The translations under genes were made by a program, and so were the position numbers. Of a DNA stretch of 64,000 nt, positions 36,383 through 48,074 are shown one piece after another. This DNA is from Calendula officinalis. Its lineage: Eukaryota > Streptophyta > Magnoliopsida > Asterales > Asteraceae. Position 1 is the stretch's first letter; each line of letters starts with the position of its first letter. Below the pieces are notes generated by a model that saw only the letters and a list, made by a program, of their open reading frames with translations, was not told the DNA's origin and searched no databases. The DNA lies in assembly GCA_963853835.1 (NCBI GenBank), contig OY970832.1:35124063-35188062 (forward strand). Reading direction: 5' to 3'.

Positions 36383-39000
36383 TTGGATATTGAAGAGTTC
36401 GGGCCGAAGAGGGATGTTCGGGCCGAAGTGGTGTTCGGGCCGAAGTGGTGTTCGGGCCGAGGATGATGTTCGGGCCGAAGTTGAAGTTCGGGCCGAGGTC
36501 GGAGTTCGGGCCGAGGTTGAAGTTCGGGCCGAGGTTGATGTTCGGGCCGAAAATGAAGTTCGGGCCGGGAACAGTGAAGAGTTCGGGCCGAACTTGTTCT
36601 TGATAGTGACGAACGAACCAGCTATTTTGGTTACTCGTGGGCGTGAAACGGACATCCGAGCTGAAAGTTATGAATGTTTTAGTATAGCACCTTTTGTCAT
36701 AGAATCTTGGATATTGAAGAGTTCGGGCCGAAGAGGGATGTTCGGGTCGAAGTGGTGTTCGGGCCGAAGAGGGATGTTCGGGCCGAAGTGGTGTTCGGGT
36801 CGAAGTGGTGTTCGGGCCGAAGAGGGATGTTCGGGCCGAAGTGGTGTTCGGGCCAAAGTGGTGTTCGGGCCGAAGTTCGGTGTGCGGGCTGAGGATGATG
36901 TTCGGGCCGAGGTTGAAGTTCGGACCGAGGTCGGAGTTCGGGCCGAGGTTGAAGTTCGGGCCGAAAATGAAGTTCGTGCCGGGAACAGTGAAGAGTTCGG
37001 GCCGAACTTGTTCTTGGCAGTGACGAACGAACCAGCTATTTTGGTTACTCGTGGGCGTGAAACGGACACCCGAGCTGAAAGTTATGAATGCTTTAGTATA
37101 GCACCTTTTATCACACAATCTTGGATATTGAAGAGTTCGGGCCGAAGAGGGATGTTCGGGCCGAAGTGGTGTTCGGGCCGAAGTGGGATGTTCGGGCCGA
37201 AGTGGTGTTCGGGCCGAAGTTCGGTGTTCGGGCCGAGGATGATGTTCGAGGCCGAGGTTGATGTTCGGGCCGAGGTCGGAGTTCGGGCCGAGGTTGAAGT
37301 TCGGGCCGAGGTTGAAGTTCGGGCTGAAAATGAAGTTCGGGCCGGGAACAGTGAAGAGTTCGGGCCGAACTTGTTCTAGGCTGTGACGAACGAACCAGCT
37401 ATTTTGGTTACTCGTGGGCGTGAAACGGACACCCGAGCTGAAAGTTATGAATGTTTTAGTATAGCACCTTTTGTCACACAATCTTGGATATTGAAGAGTT
37501 CGGGCCGAAGAGGGATGTTCGGGCCGAAGTGGTGTTCGGGCCGAAGTGGTGTTCGGGCCGAGGATGATGTTCGGGCCGAAGTTGAAGTTCGGGCCGAGGT
37601 CGGAGTTCGGGCCGAGGTTGAAGTTCGGGCCGAGGTTGATGTTCGGGCCGAAAATGAAGTTCGGGCCGGGAACAGTGAAGAGTTCGGGTCGAACATGTTC
37701 TTGGCAGTGACGAACGAACCAGCTATTTTGGTTACTCGTGGGCGTGAAACGGACACCCGAGCTGAAAGTTATGAATTTTTTAGTATAGCACCTTTTGTCA
37801 CACAATCTTGGATATTGAAGAGTTCGGGCCGAAGAGGGATGTTCGGGGCGAAGTGGTGTTCGGGCCGAAGTTCGGTGTTCGGGCCGAGGATGATGTCCGG
37901 GCCGAGGTTGAAGTTCGGGCCGAGGTCGGAGTTCGGGCCGAGGTTGAAGTTCGGGCCGAAAATGAAGTTCGGGCCGGGAACAGTGAAGAGTTCGGGCCGA
38001 ACTTCTTCTTGGCAGTGACGAACGAACCAGCTATTTTGGTTACTCGTGGGCGTGAAACGGACACCCGAGCTGAAAGTTATGAATGTTTTAGTATAGCACC
38101 TTTTGTCACACAATCTTGGATATTGAAGAGTTCGGGCCGAAGAGGGATGTTCGGGCCGAAGTGGTGTTCGGGCCGAAGTGGGATGTTCGGGCCGAAGTGT
38201 TGTTCGGGCCAAAGTGGTGTTCGGGCCGAGGATGATGTTCGGGCCGAGGTTGAAGTTCGGGCCGAGGTCGGAGTTCGGGCCGAGGTTGAAGTTCGGGCCG
38301 GGAACAGTGAAGAGTTCGGGCCGAACTTGTTCTTGACAGTGACGAACGAACCAGCTATTTTGGTTACTCGTGGTTGTGAAACGGACATCCGAGCTGAAAG
38401 TTATGAATGTTTTAGTATAGCACCTTTTGTCACACAATCTTGGATATTGAAGAGTTCGGGCCGAAGAGGGATGTTCGGGCCGAAGTGGTGTTCGGGCCGA
38501 AGTGGGATGTTCGGGCCGAAGTGGTGTTCGGGCCGAAGTTCGGTGTTCGGGCCGAGGTTGGAGTTCGGCCCGAGGTTTAAGTTCGGGTCAAGGTCGGAGT
38601 TCGGGCCGAGGTTGAAGTTCGGGCCGAGGTTGAAGTTCGGGCCGAAAATGAAGTTCGGGCCGAGAACAGTGAAGAGTTCGGGCCGAACTTGTTCTTGGCA
38701 GTGTCGAACGAACCAGTTATTTTGGTTACTCGTGGGCGTAAAACGGACACCGGAGCTGAAAGTTATGAATGTTTTAGTATAGCACCTTTTGTCACACAAT
38801 CGTGGATATTGAAGAGTTCGAGCCGAAGAGGGATGTTCGGGCCGAAGTGGGATGTTCGGGCCGAAGTGGTGTTCGGGCCGAAGTGGTGTTCGGGCCGAAG
38901 TTCGGTGTTCGGGCCGAGGATGATGTTCGGGCCGAGGATGGAGTTCGGCCCGAGGTCGGAGTTCAGGCCGAGGTCGGAGTTCGGGCCGAGGTTGAAGTTC
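36240..39000 (+). repeat. 2.76-kb tandem duplication, left copy
   Basis: Starts in the spacer variant TTGTTCTAGGCTGTGACG (about 36,267) and runs through units 36,383 to 38,802. Anchors 37,484, 37,808, 38,116, 38,440 and 38,802 each recur 2,761 bp later. Differences from the right copy are few: GGGTCGAACATG (37,686) against GGTTCGAACATG (40,447), a 53-bp duplication at 36,747, and one 17-bp AGTGGTG sub-repeat missing from unit 37,121. Boundaries are approximate. Confidence 0.92.
36747..36852 (+). repeat. 53-bp exact tandem duplication within a unit
   Basis: The stretch 36,747-36,799 is repeated at 36,800-36,852. It spans three AGT/AGA-type sub-repeats (17, 19 and 17 bp) beginning TCGAAGTGGTG. 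It is absent from the duplicate unit at 39,504, so it arose after the 2.76-kb duplication or was lost from the other copy. Confidence 0.92.
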
Positions 39001-39060
39001 GGGCCGAAGTGGTGTTCGGGCCGAAGTGGTGTTCGGGCCGGGAACAGTGAAGAGTTCGGG
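39000..39060 (+). repeat. Chimeric HOR junction
   Basis: The unit at 38,802 follows its partner at 41,563 up to GGTTGAAGTTCGGGCCGA. It then reads two AGTGGTG sub-repeats directly into GGGAACAGTG and a TTCTAGGCTGTG spacer. AGT-type sub-repeats never otherwise occur so late in a unit, so this is a recombination breakpoint between misaligned units. It coincides with the edge of the 2.76-kb duplication. Confidence 0.88.
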
Positions 39061-41800
39061 CCGAACTTGTTCTAGGCTGTGACGAACGAACCAGCTATTT
39101 TGGTTACTCGTGGGCGTGAAACGGACACCCGAGCTGAAAGTTATGAATGTTTTAGTATAGCACCTTTTGTCACACAATCTTGGATATTGAAGAGTTCGGG
39201 CCGAAGAGGGATGTTCGGGCCGAAGTGGTGTTCGGGCCGAAGTGGTGTTCGGGCCGAGGATGATGTTCGGGCCGAAGTTGAAGTTCGGGCCGAGGTCGGA
39301 GTTCGGGCCGAGGTTGAAGTTCGGGCCGAGGTTGATGTTCGGGCCGAAAATGAAGTTCGGGCCGGGAACAGTGAAGAGTTCGGGCCGAACTTGTTCTTGA
39401 TAGTGACGAACGAACCAGCTATTTTGGTTACTCGTGGGCGTGAAACGGACATCCGAGCTGAAAGTTATGAATGTTTTAGTATAGCACCTTTTGTCACAGA
39501 ATCTTGGATATTGAAGAGTTCGGGCCGAAGAGGGATGTTCGGGTCGAAGTGGTGTTCGGGCCGAAGAGGGATGTTCGGGCCGAAGTGGTGTTCGGGCCAA
39601 AGTGGTGTTCGGGCCGAAGTTCGGTGTGCGGGCTGAGGATGATGTTCGGGCCGAGGTTGAAGTTCGGACCGAGGTCGGAGTTCGGGCCGAGGTTGAAGTT
39701 CGGGCCGAAAATGAAGTTCGTGCCGGGAACAGTGAAGAGTTCGGGCCGAACTTGTTCTTGGCAGTGACGAACGAACCAGCTATTTTGGTTACTCGTGGGC
39801 GTGAAACGGACACCCGAGCTGAAAGTTATGAATGCTTTAGTATAGCACCTTTTATCACACAATCTTGGATATTGAAGAGTTCGGGCCGAAGAGGGATGTT
39901 CGGGCCGAAGTGGTGTTCGGGCCGAAGTGGGATGTTCGGGCCGAAGTGGTGTTCGGGCCGAAGTGGTGTTCGGGCCGAAGTTCGGTGTTCGGGCCGAGGA
40001 TGATGTTCGAGGCCGAGGTTGATGTTCGGGCCGAGGTCGGAGTTCGGGCCGAGGTTGAAGTTCGGGCCGAGGTTGAAGTTCGGGCTGAAAATGAAGTTCG
40101 GGCCGGGAACAGTGAAGAGTTCGGGCCGAACTTGTTCTAGGCTGTGACGAACGAACCAGCTATTTTGGTTACTCGTGGGCGTGAAACGGACACCCGAGCT
40201 GAAAGTTATGAATGTTTTAGTATAGCACCTTTTGTCACACAATCTTGGATATTGAAGAGTTCGGGCCGAAGAGGGATGTTCGGGCCGAAGTGGTGTTCGG
40301 GCCGAAGTGGTGTTCGGGCCGAGGATGATGTTCGGGCCGAAGTTGAAGTTCGGGCCGAGGTCGGAGTTCGGGCCGAGGTTGAAGTTCGGGCCGAGGTTGA
40401 TGTTCGGGCCGAAAATGAAGTTCGGGCCGGGAACAGTGAAGAGTTCGGTTCGAACATGTTCTTGGCAGTGACGAACGAACCAGCTATTTTGGTTACTCGT
40501 GGGCGTGAAACGGACACCCGAGCTGAAAGTTATGAATTTTTTAGTATAGCACCTTTTGTCACACAATCTTGGATATTGAAGAGTTCGGGCCGAAGAGGGA
40601 TGTTCGGGGCGAAGTGGTGTTCGGGCCGAAGTTCGGTGTTCGGGCCGAGGATGATGTCCGGGCCGAGGTTGAAGTTCGGGCCGAGGTCGGAGTTCGGGCC
40701 GAGGTTGAAGTTCGGGCCGAAAATGAAGTTCGGGCCGGGAACAGTGAAGAGTTCGGGCCGAACTTCTTCTTGGCAGTGACGAACGAACCAGCTATTTTGG
40801 TTACTCGTGGGCGTGAAACGGACACCCGAGCTGAAAGTTATGAATGTTTTAGTATAGCACCTTTTGTCACACAATCTTGGATATTGAAGAGTTCGGGCCG
40901 AAGAGGGATGTTCGGGCCGAAGTGGTGTTCGGGCCGAAGTGGGATGTTCGGGCCGAAGTGTTGTTCGGGCCAAAGTGGTGTTCGGGCCGAGGATGATGTT
41001 CGGGCCGAGGTTGAAGTTCGGGCCGAGGTCGGAGTTCGGGCCGAGGTTGAAGTTCGGGCCGGGAACAGTGAAGAGTTCGGGCCGAACTTGTTCTTGACAG
41101 TGACGAACGAACCAGCTATTTTGGTTACTCGTGGTTGTGAAACGGACATCCGAGCTGAAAGTTATGAATGTTTTAGTATAGCACCTTTTGTCACACAATC
41201 TTGGATATTGAAGAGTTCGGGCCGAAGAGGGATGTTCGGGCCGAAGTGGTGTTCGGGCCGAAGTGGGATGTTCGGGCCGAAGTGGTGTTCGGGCCGAAGT
41301 TCGGTGTTCGGGCCGAGGTTGGAGTTCGGCCCGAGGTTTAAGTTCGGGTCAAGGTCGGAGTTCGGGCCGAGGTTGAAGTTCGGGCCGAGGTTGAAGTTCG
41401 GGCCGAAAATGAAGTTCGGGCCGAGAACAGTGAAGAGTTCGGGCCGAACTTGTTCTTGGCAGTGTCGAACGAACCAGTTATTTTGGTTACTCGTGGGCGT
41501 AAAACGGACACCGGAGCTGAAAGTTATGAATGTTTTAGTATAGCACCTTTTGTCACACAATCGTGGATATTGAAGAGTTCGAGCCGAAGAGGGATGTTCG
41601 GGCCGAAGTGGGATGTTCGGGCCGAAGTGGTGTTCGGGCCGAAGTGGTGTTCGGGCCGAAGTTCGGTGTTCGGGCCGAGGATGATGTTCGGGCCGAGGTT
41701 GGAGTTCGGCCCGAGGTCGGAGTTCAGGCCGAGGTCGGAGTTCGGGCCGAGGTTGAAGTTCGGGCCGAGGTTGAAGTTCGGTCCGAAAATGAAGTTCGGG
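39040..41800 (+). repeat. 2.76-kb tandem duplication, right copy
   Basis: Same unit order as the left copy, from the TTCTAGGCTGTG spacer (about 39,070) through unit 41,563. It keeps the full end of the 41,563 unit, with GGTCCGAAAATGAAG and GGGCAGGGAACAG, where the left copy is cut off by the junction at 39,000. Confidence 0.92.
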
Positions 41801-44800
41801 CAGGGAACAGTGAAGAGTTCGGGCCGAACTTGTTCTTGGCAGTGACGAACGAACCAGCTATTTTGGTTACTCGTGGGTGTGAAACGGACACCCCAGCTGA
41901 AAGTTATGAATGTTTTAGTATAGCACCTTTTGTCCCACAATCTTGGATATTGAAAAGTTCGGGCCGAAGAGGGATGTTCGGGCCGAAGTGGTGTTCGGGC
42001 CGAAGTGGGATGTTCGGGCCGAAGTGGTGTTCGGGCAGAAGTGGTGTTCGGGCCGAGGATGATGTTCGGGCCGAGGTTGAAGTTCGGGCCGAGGTCGGAG
42101 TTCGGAACGAGGTTGAAGTTCGGGCTGAGGTTGAAGTTCGTGCCGAAAATGAAGTTCGGGCCGAGAACAGTGAAGAGTTCGGGCCGAACTTGTTCTTGAA
42201 AGTGACGAACGAACCAGCTATTTTGGTTACTCGTGGGCGTGAAACGGACATCCGAGCTGAAAGTTATGAACGTTTTAGTATAGCACCTTTTGTCACAGAA
42301 TCTTGGATATTGAAGAGTTCGGGCCGAAGAGGGATGTTCGGGTCGAAGTGGTGATCGAAGAGGGATGTTCGGGCCGAAGTGGTGTTCGGGCCAAAGTGGT
42401 GTTCGGGCCGAAGTTCGGTGTTCGGGCTGAGGATGATGTTCGGGCCGCGGTTGAAGTTCGGACCGAGGTCGGAGTTCGGGCCGAGGTTGAAGTTCGGGCC
42501 GAAAATGAAGTTCGTGCCGGGAACAGTGAAGAGTTCGGGCCGAACTTGTTCTTGGCAGTGACGAACGAACCAGCTATTTTGGTTACTCGTGGGCGTGAAA
42601 CGGACACTCGAGCTGAAAGTTATGAATGCTTTAGTATAGCACCTTTTATCACACAATCTTGGATATTGAAGAGTTCGGGCCGAAGAGGGATGTTCGGGCC
42701 GAAGTGGTGTTCGGGCCGAAGTGGGATGTTCGGGCCGAAGTGGTGTTCGGGCCGAAGTGGTGTTCGGGCCGAAGTTTGGTGTTCGGGCCGAGGATGATGT
42801 TCGAGGCCGAGGTTGAAGTTCGGGCCGAGGTCGGAGTTCGGGCCGAGGTTGAAGTTCGGGCCGAGGTTGAAGTTCGGGCTGAAAATGAAGTTCGGGCCGT
42901 GAACAGTGAAGAGTTCGGGCCGAACTTGTTCTAGGCAGTGACGAACGAACCAGCTATTTTGGTTACTCGTGGGCGTGAAACGGACACCCGAGCTGAAAGT
43001 TATGAATGTTTTAGTATAGCACCTTTTGTCACACAATCTTGGATATTGAAGAGTTCGGGCCGAAGAGGGATGTTCGGGCCGAAGTGGTGTTCGGGCCGAA
43101 GTTCGGTGTTCGGGCCGAGGATGATGTCCGGGCCGAGGTTGAAGTTCGGGCCGAGGTCGGAGTTCGGGCCGAGGTTGAAGTTCGGGCCGAAAATGAAGTT
43201 CGGGCCGGGAACAGTGAAGAGTTCGGGCCGAACTTGTTCTTGGCAGTGACGAACGAACCAGCTATTTTGGTTACTCGTGGGCGTGAAACGGACACCCGAG
43301 CTGAAAGTTATGAATGTTTTAGTATAGCACCTTTTGTCACACAATCTTGGATATTGAAGAGTTCGGGCCGAAGAGGGATGTTCGGGCCGAAGTGGGATGT
43401 TCGGGCCGAAGCGTTGTTCGGGCCAAAGATGTGTTCGGGCCGAGGATGATGTTCGGGCCGAGGTTGAAGTTCGGGCCGAGGTCGGAGTTCGGGCCGAGGT
43501 TGAAGTTCGGGCCGGGAACAGTGAAGAGTTCGGGCCGAACTTGTTCTTGACAGTGACGAACGAACCAGCTATTTTGGTTACTCGTGGTTGTGAAACGGAC
43601 ATCCGAGCTGAAAGTTATGAAGGTTTTAGTATAGCACCTTTTGTCACACAATCTTGGATATTGAAGAGTTCGGGCCGAAGAGGGATGTTCGGGCCGAAGT
43701 GGTGTTCGGGCCGAAGTGGGATGTTCGGGCCGAAGTGGTGTTCGGGCCGAAGTTCGGTGTTCGGGCCGAGGATGATGTTCGGGCCGAGGTTGAAGTTCGG
43801 GTCAAGGTCGGAGTTCGGGTCGAGGTTGAAGTTCGGGCCGAGGTTGAAGTTCGGGCCGAAAATGAAGTTCGGGCCGAGAATAGTGAAGAGTTCGGGCCGA
43901 ACTTGTTCTTGGCAGTGTCGAACGAACCAGTTATTTTGGTTACTCGTGGGCGTAAAACGGACACCTGAGCTGAAAGTTATGAATGTTTTAGTATAGCACC
44001 TTTTGTCACACAATCTTGGATATTGAAGAGTTCGAGCCGAAGAGGGATGTTCGGGCCGAAGTGGGATGTTCGGGCCGAAGTGGTGTTCGGGCCGAAGTGG
44101 TGTTCGGGCCGAAGTTCGGTGTTCGGGCCGAGGATGATGTTCGGGCCGAGGTTGGAGTTCGGCCCGAGGTCGGAGTTCAGGCCGAGGTCGGAGTTCGGGC
44201 CGAGGTTGAAGTTCGGGCCGAGGTTGAAGTTCGGGCCGAAAATGAAGTTCGGGCAGGGAACAGTGAAGAGTTCGGGCCGAACTTGTTCTTGGCAGTGACG
44301 AACGAACCAGCTATTTTGGTTACTCGTGGGCGTGAAACGGACACCCCAGCTGAAAGTTATGAATGTTTTAGTATAGCACCTTTTGTCCCACAATCTTGGA
44401 TATTGAAAAGTTCGGGCCGAAGAGGGATGTTCGGGCCGAAGTGGTGTTCGGGCCGAAGTGGGATGTTCGGGCCGAAGTGGTGTTCGGGCAGAAGTGGTGT
44501 TCGGGCCGAGGATGATGTTCGGGCCGAGGTTGAAGTTCGGGCCGAGGTCGGAGTTCGGAACGAGGTTGAAGTTCGGGCTGAGGTTGAAGTTCGTGCCGAA
44601 AATGAAGTTCGGGCCGGGAACAGTGAAGAGTTCAGGCCGAACTTGTTCTTGGCAGTGACGAACGAACCAGCTATTTTGGTTACTCGTAGGCGTGAAACGG
44701 ACACCCGAGCTGAAAGTTATGAATGTTTTAGTATAGCATCTTTTGTCACACAATCTTGGATATTGAAGAGTTCTGGCCGAAGAGGGATGTTCGGGCCGAA

Positions 44801-45117
44801 GTGGTGTTCGGGCCGAAGTGGGATGTTCGGGCCGAAGTGGTGTTCGGGCCGAAGTTCGGTGTTCGGGCCGAGGATGATGTTCGGGCCGAGGTTGAAGTTC
44901 GGGCCGAGGTTGGAGTTCGGGCCGAGGTTGAAGTTCGGGCCGAGGTTGAAGTTCGGGCCGAAAATGAAGTTCGGGCCGGGAACAGTGAAGAGTTCGGGCC
45001 GAACTTGTTCTTGACAGTGACGAACGAACCAGCTATTTTGGTTACTCGTGGGCGTGAAACGGACACCCGAGCTGAAAGTTATGAATGTTTTAGTATAGCA
45101 CCTTTTGTCACACAATC

Positions 45118-45257
45118 TTGGATATTGAAGAGTTCGGGCCGAACTTGTTCTTGACAGTGACGAACGAACCAGCTATTTTGGTTACTCGTGGGCGTGAAAC
45201 GGACATCCGAGCTGAAAGTTATGAATGTTTTAGTATAGCACCTTTTGTCACAGAATC
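45118..45257 (+). repeat. 140-bp core-only unit 6, atypical lineage
   Basis: Same 140-bp structure, but with GAAAGTTATG, GACAGTGACG and CATCCGAG. The next unit starts TTGGAAATTG after CACAGAATC, and no AAGAGTTAAGG unit follows. Relative to the other short units, the first 25-30 bp agree but the spacer belongs to the type that elsewhere precedes the CACAGAATC unit. An independent deletion, or an exchange that removed the AAGTTAAGG unit body, would explain it. Confidence 0.93.
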
Positions 45258-45529
45258 TTGGAAATTGAAGAGTTCGGGCCGAAGAGGGATGTTCGGGTCG
45301 AAGTGGTGTTCGGGCCGAAGAGGGATGTTCGGGCCGAAGTGGTGTTCGGGCCAAAGTGGTGTTCGGGCCGAAGTTCGGTGTTCGGGCCGAGGATGATGTT
45401 CGAGGCCGAGGTTGAAGTTCGGGCCGAGGTCGGAGTTCGGGCCGAGGTTGAAGTTCGGGCCGAGGTTGAAGTTCGGGCTGAAAATGAAGTTCGGGCCGGG
45501 AACAGTGAAGAGTTCGGGCCGAACTTGTT

Positions 45530-46290
45530 CTAGGCAGTGACGAACGAACCAGCTATTTTGGTTACTCGTGGGCGTGAAACGGACACCCGAGCTGAAAGTT
45601 ATGAATGTTTTAGTATAGCACCTTTTGTCACACAATCTTGGATATTGAAGAGTTCGGGCCGAAGAGGGATGTTCGGGCCGAAGTGGTGTTCGAGCCGAAG
45701 TGGTGTTCGGGCCGAGGATGATGTTCGGGCCGAAGTTGAAGTTCGGGCCGAGGTCGGAGTTCGGGCCGAGGTTGAAGTTCGGGCCGAGGTTGAAGTTCGG
45801 GCCGAAAATGAAGTTCGGGCCGGGAACAGTGAAGAGTTCGGGTCGAACATGTTCTTGGCAGTGACGAACGAACCAGCTATTTTGGTTACTCGTGGGCGTG
45901 AAACGGACACCCGAGCTGAATGTTATGAATGTTTTAGTATAGCACCTTTTGTCACACAATCTTGGATATTGAAGAGTTCGGGCCGAAGAGGGATGTTCGG
46001 GCCGAAGCGGTGTTCGGGCCGAAGTGGGATGGTCGGGCCGAAGTGGTGTTCGGGCCGAAGTTCGGTGTTCGGGCCGAGGATGATGTTCGGGCCGAGGTTG
46101 AAGTTCGGGCCGAGGTCGGAGTACTGGCCGAGGTTGAAGTTCGGGCCGAGGTTGAAGTTCGGGCCGAAAGAGAAGTTCGGGCCGGGAACAGTGAAGAGTT
46201 CGGGCCGAACTTGTTCTTGACAGTGACGAACGAACCAACTATTTTGGTTACTCGTGGGCGTGAAACGGACATCCGAGCTGAAAGTTATGA
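45530..46290 (+). repeat. 1,047-bp-offset duplication, left copy
   Basis: Units 45,638 and 45,962. Shared markers with the right copy are TTCGAGCCGAAGTGGTG (near 45,688), GAGCTGAATGTTATG (45,914), GAAGCGGTG and GGGATGGTCGGG (46,026). The ends differ: this copy carries the GTACTGGCC sub-repeat and CCGAAAGAGAAG. Confidence 0.88.
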
Positions 46291-46574
46291 ATGTTTTAGT
46301 ATAGCACCTTTTGTCACAGAATCTTGGATATTGAAGAGTTCGGGCCGAAGAGGGATGTTCGGGTCGAAGTGGTGTTCGGGCCGAAGAGGGATGTTCGGGC
46401 CGAAGTGGTGTTCGGGCCAAAGTGGTGTTCGGGCGGAAGTTCGGTGTTCGGGCTAAGGATGATGTTCGGGCCGAGGTTGAAGTTCGGACCGAGGTCGGAG
46501 TTCGGGCCGAGGTTGAAGTTCGGGCCGAAAATGAAGTTCGTGCCGGGAACAGTGAAGAGTTCGGGCCGAACTTG

Positions 46575-47330
46575 TTCTAGGCAGTGACGAACGAACCAGC
46601 TATTTTGGTTACTCGTGGGCGTGAAACGGACACCCGAGCTGAAAGTTATGAATGTTTTAGTATAGCACCTTTTGTCACACAATCTTGGATATTGAAGAGT
46701 TCGGGCCGAAGAGGGATGTTCGGGCCGAAGTGGTGTTCGAGCCGAAGTGGTGTTCGGGCCGAGGATGATGTTCGGGCCGAAGTTGAAGTTCGGGCCGAGG
46801 TCGGAGTTCGGGCCGAGGTTGAAGTTCGGGCCGAGGTTGAAGTTCGGGCCGAAAATGAAGTTCGGGCCGGGAACAGTGAAGAGTTCGGGTCGAACATGTT
46901 CTTGGCAGTGACGAACGAACCAGCTATTTTGGTTACTCGTGGGCGTGAAACGGACACCCGAGCTGAATGTTATGAATGTTTTAGTATAGCACCTTTTGTC
47001 ACACAATCTTGGATATTGAAGAGTTCGGGCCGAAGAGGGATGTTCGGGCCGAAGCGGTGTTCGGGCCGAAGTGGGATGGTCGGGCCGAAGTGGTGTTCGG
47101 GCCGAAGTTCGGTGTTCGGGCCGAGGATGATGTTCGGGCCGAGGTTGAAGTTCGGGCCGAGGTCGGAGTTCGGGCCGAGGTTGAAGTTCGGGCCGAGGTT
47201 GAAGTTCGGGCCGAAAATGAAGTTCGGGCCGGGAACAGTGAAGAGTTCGGGTCGAACATGTTCTTGGCAGTGACGAAAGAACCAGCTATTTTGGTTACTC
47301 GTGGGCGTGAAACGGACACCCGAGCTGAAA
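46575..47330 (+). repeat. 1,047-bp-offset duplication, right copy
   Basis: Units 46,685 and 47,009, with the same markers at 46,735, 46,961 and 47,073. The unit at 47,009 lacks the GTACTGGCC form and ends GGGTCGAACATG, so its right part comes from another unit type. Confidence 0.88.
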
Positions 47331-48074
47331 GTTATGAATGTTTTAGTATAGCACCTTTTGTCACACAATCTTGGATATTGAAGAGTTCAGGCCGAAGAGG
47401 GATGTTCGGGCCGAAGCGGTGTTCGGGCCGAAGTGGGATGTTCGGGCCGAAGTGGTGTTCGGGCCGAAGTTCGGTGTTCGGGCCGAGGATGATGTTCGGG
47501 CCGAGGTTGAAGTTCAGGCCGAGGTCGGAGTACTGGCCGAGGTTGAAGTTCAGGCCGAGGTTGAAGTTCGGGCCGAAAATGAAGTTCGGGCCGGGAACAG
47601 TGATGAGTTCGGGCCGAACTTGTTCTTGGCAGTGACGAACGAACCAGCTATTTTGGTTACTCGTGGCCGTGAAACGGACACCCGAGCTGAAAGTTATGAA
47701 TGTTTTAGTATAGCACCTTTTGTCACACAATCTTGGATATTGAAGAGTTCGGGCCGAAGAGGGATGTTCGGGCCGAAGTGGTGTTCGGGCCGAAGTGGGA
47801 TGTTCGGGCCGAAGTGGTGTTCGGGCCGAAGTGGTGTTCGGGCCGAGGATGATGTTCGGGCCGAGGTTGAAGTTCGGGCCGAGGTCGGAGTTCGGGCCGA
47901 GGTTGAAGTTTGGGCCAAAAATGAAGTTCGGGCCGGGAACAGTGAAGAGTTCGGGCCGAACTTGTTCTTGACAGTGACGAACGAACCAGCTATTTTGGTT
48001 ACTCGTGGGCGTGAAACGGGCACCCGAGCTGAAAGTTATGAATGTTTTAGTATAGCACCTTTTGTCACACAATC

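Larger units (their letters stand above)
36383..41942 (+). repeat. Array segment 8, 16 unit anchors in a recent tandem duplication
   Basis: Anchors lie at 36383, 36707, 37121, 37484, 37808, 38116, 38440, 38802, 39180, 39504, 39865, 40245, 40569, 40877, 41201 and 41563. From 37,484 to 38,802 every anchor recurs exactly 2,761 bp later. The unit at 36,707 is enlarged to 414 bp by a 53-bp tandem duplication that its partner at 39,504 lacks. No gene is seen. Confidence 0.95.
41943..47732 (+). repeat. Array segment 9, 17 unit anchors
   Basis: Anchors lie at 41943, 42303, 42659, 43039, 43347, 43654, 44016, 44396, 44756, 45118, 45258, 45638, 45962, 46324, 46685, 47009 and 47371. The unit at 45,118 is 140 bp but lacks the GAAAATTATG variant of the other short units. 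The stretches starting at 45,638 and 46,685 are duplicates offset by 1,047 bp. No gene is seen. Confidence 0.94.

Noticed and set aside
35964..37805. Protein-coding genes, including a 613-codon minus-strand frame and repeats such as FGPRLK or LGPNFN
   Set aside because: All six frames are open in overlapping stretches, spacer frames shift between units, no start context, introns or known domain are seen, and every frame is a translation of the same satellite.
39000..39060. Assembly error as the cause of the odd unit order
   Set aside because: It cannot be excluded without reads, but the join lies at a shared TTCGGGCCGA head and coincides with a duplication edge, as a natural exchange would. 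It is kept as a finding with a read check.
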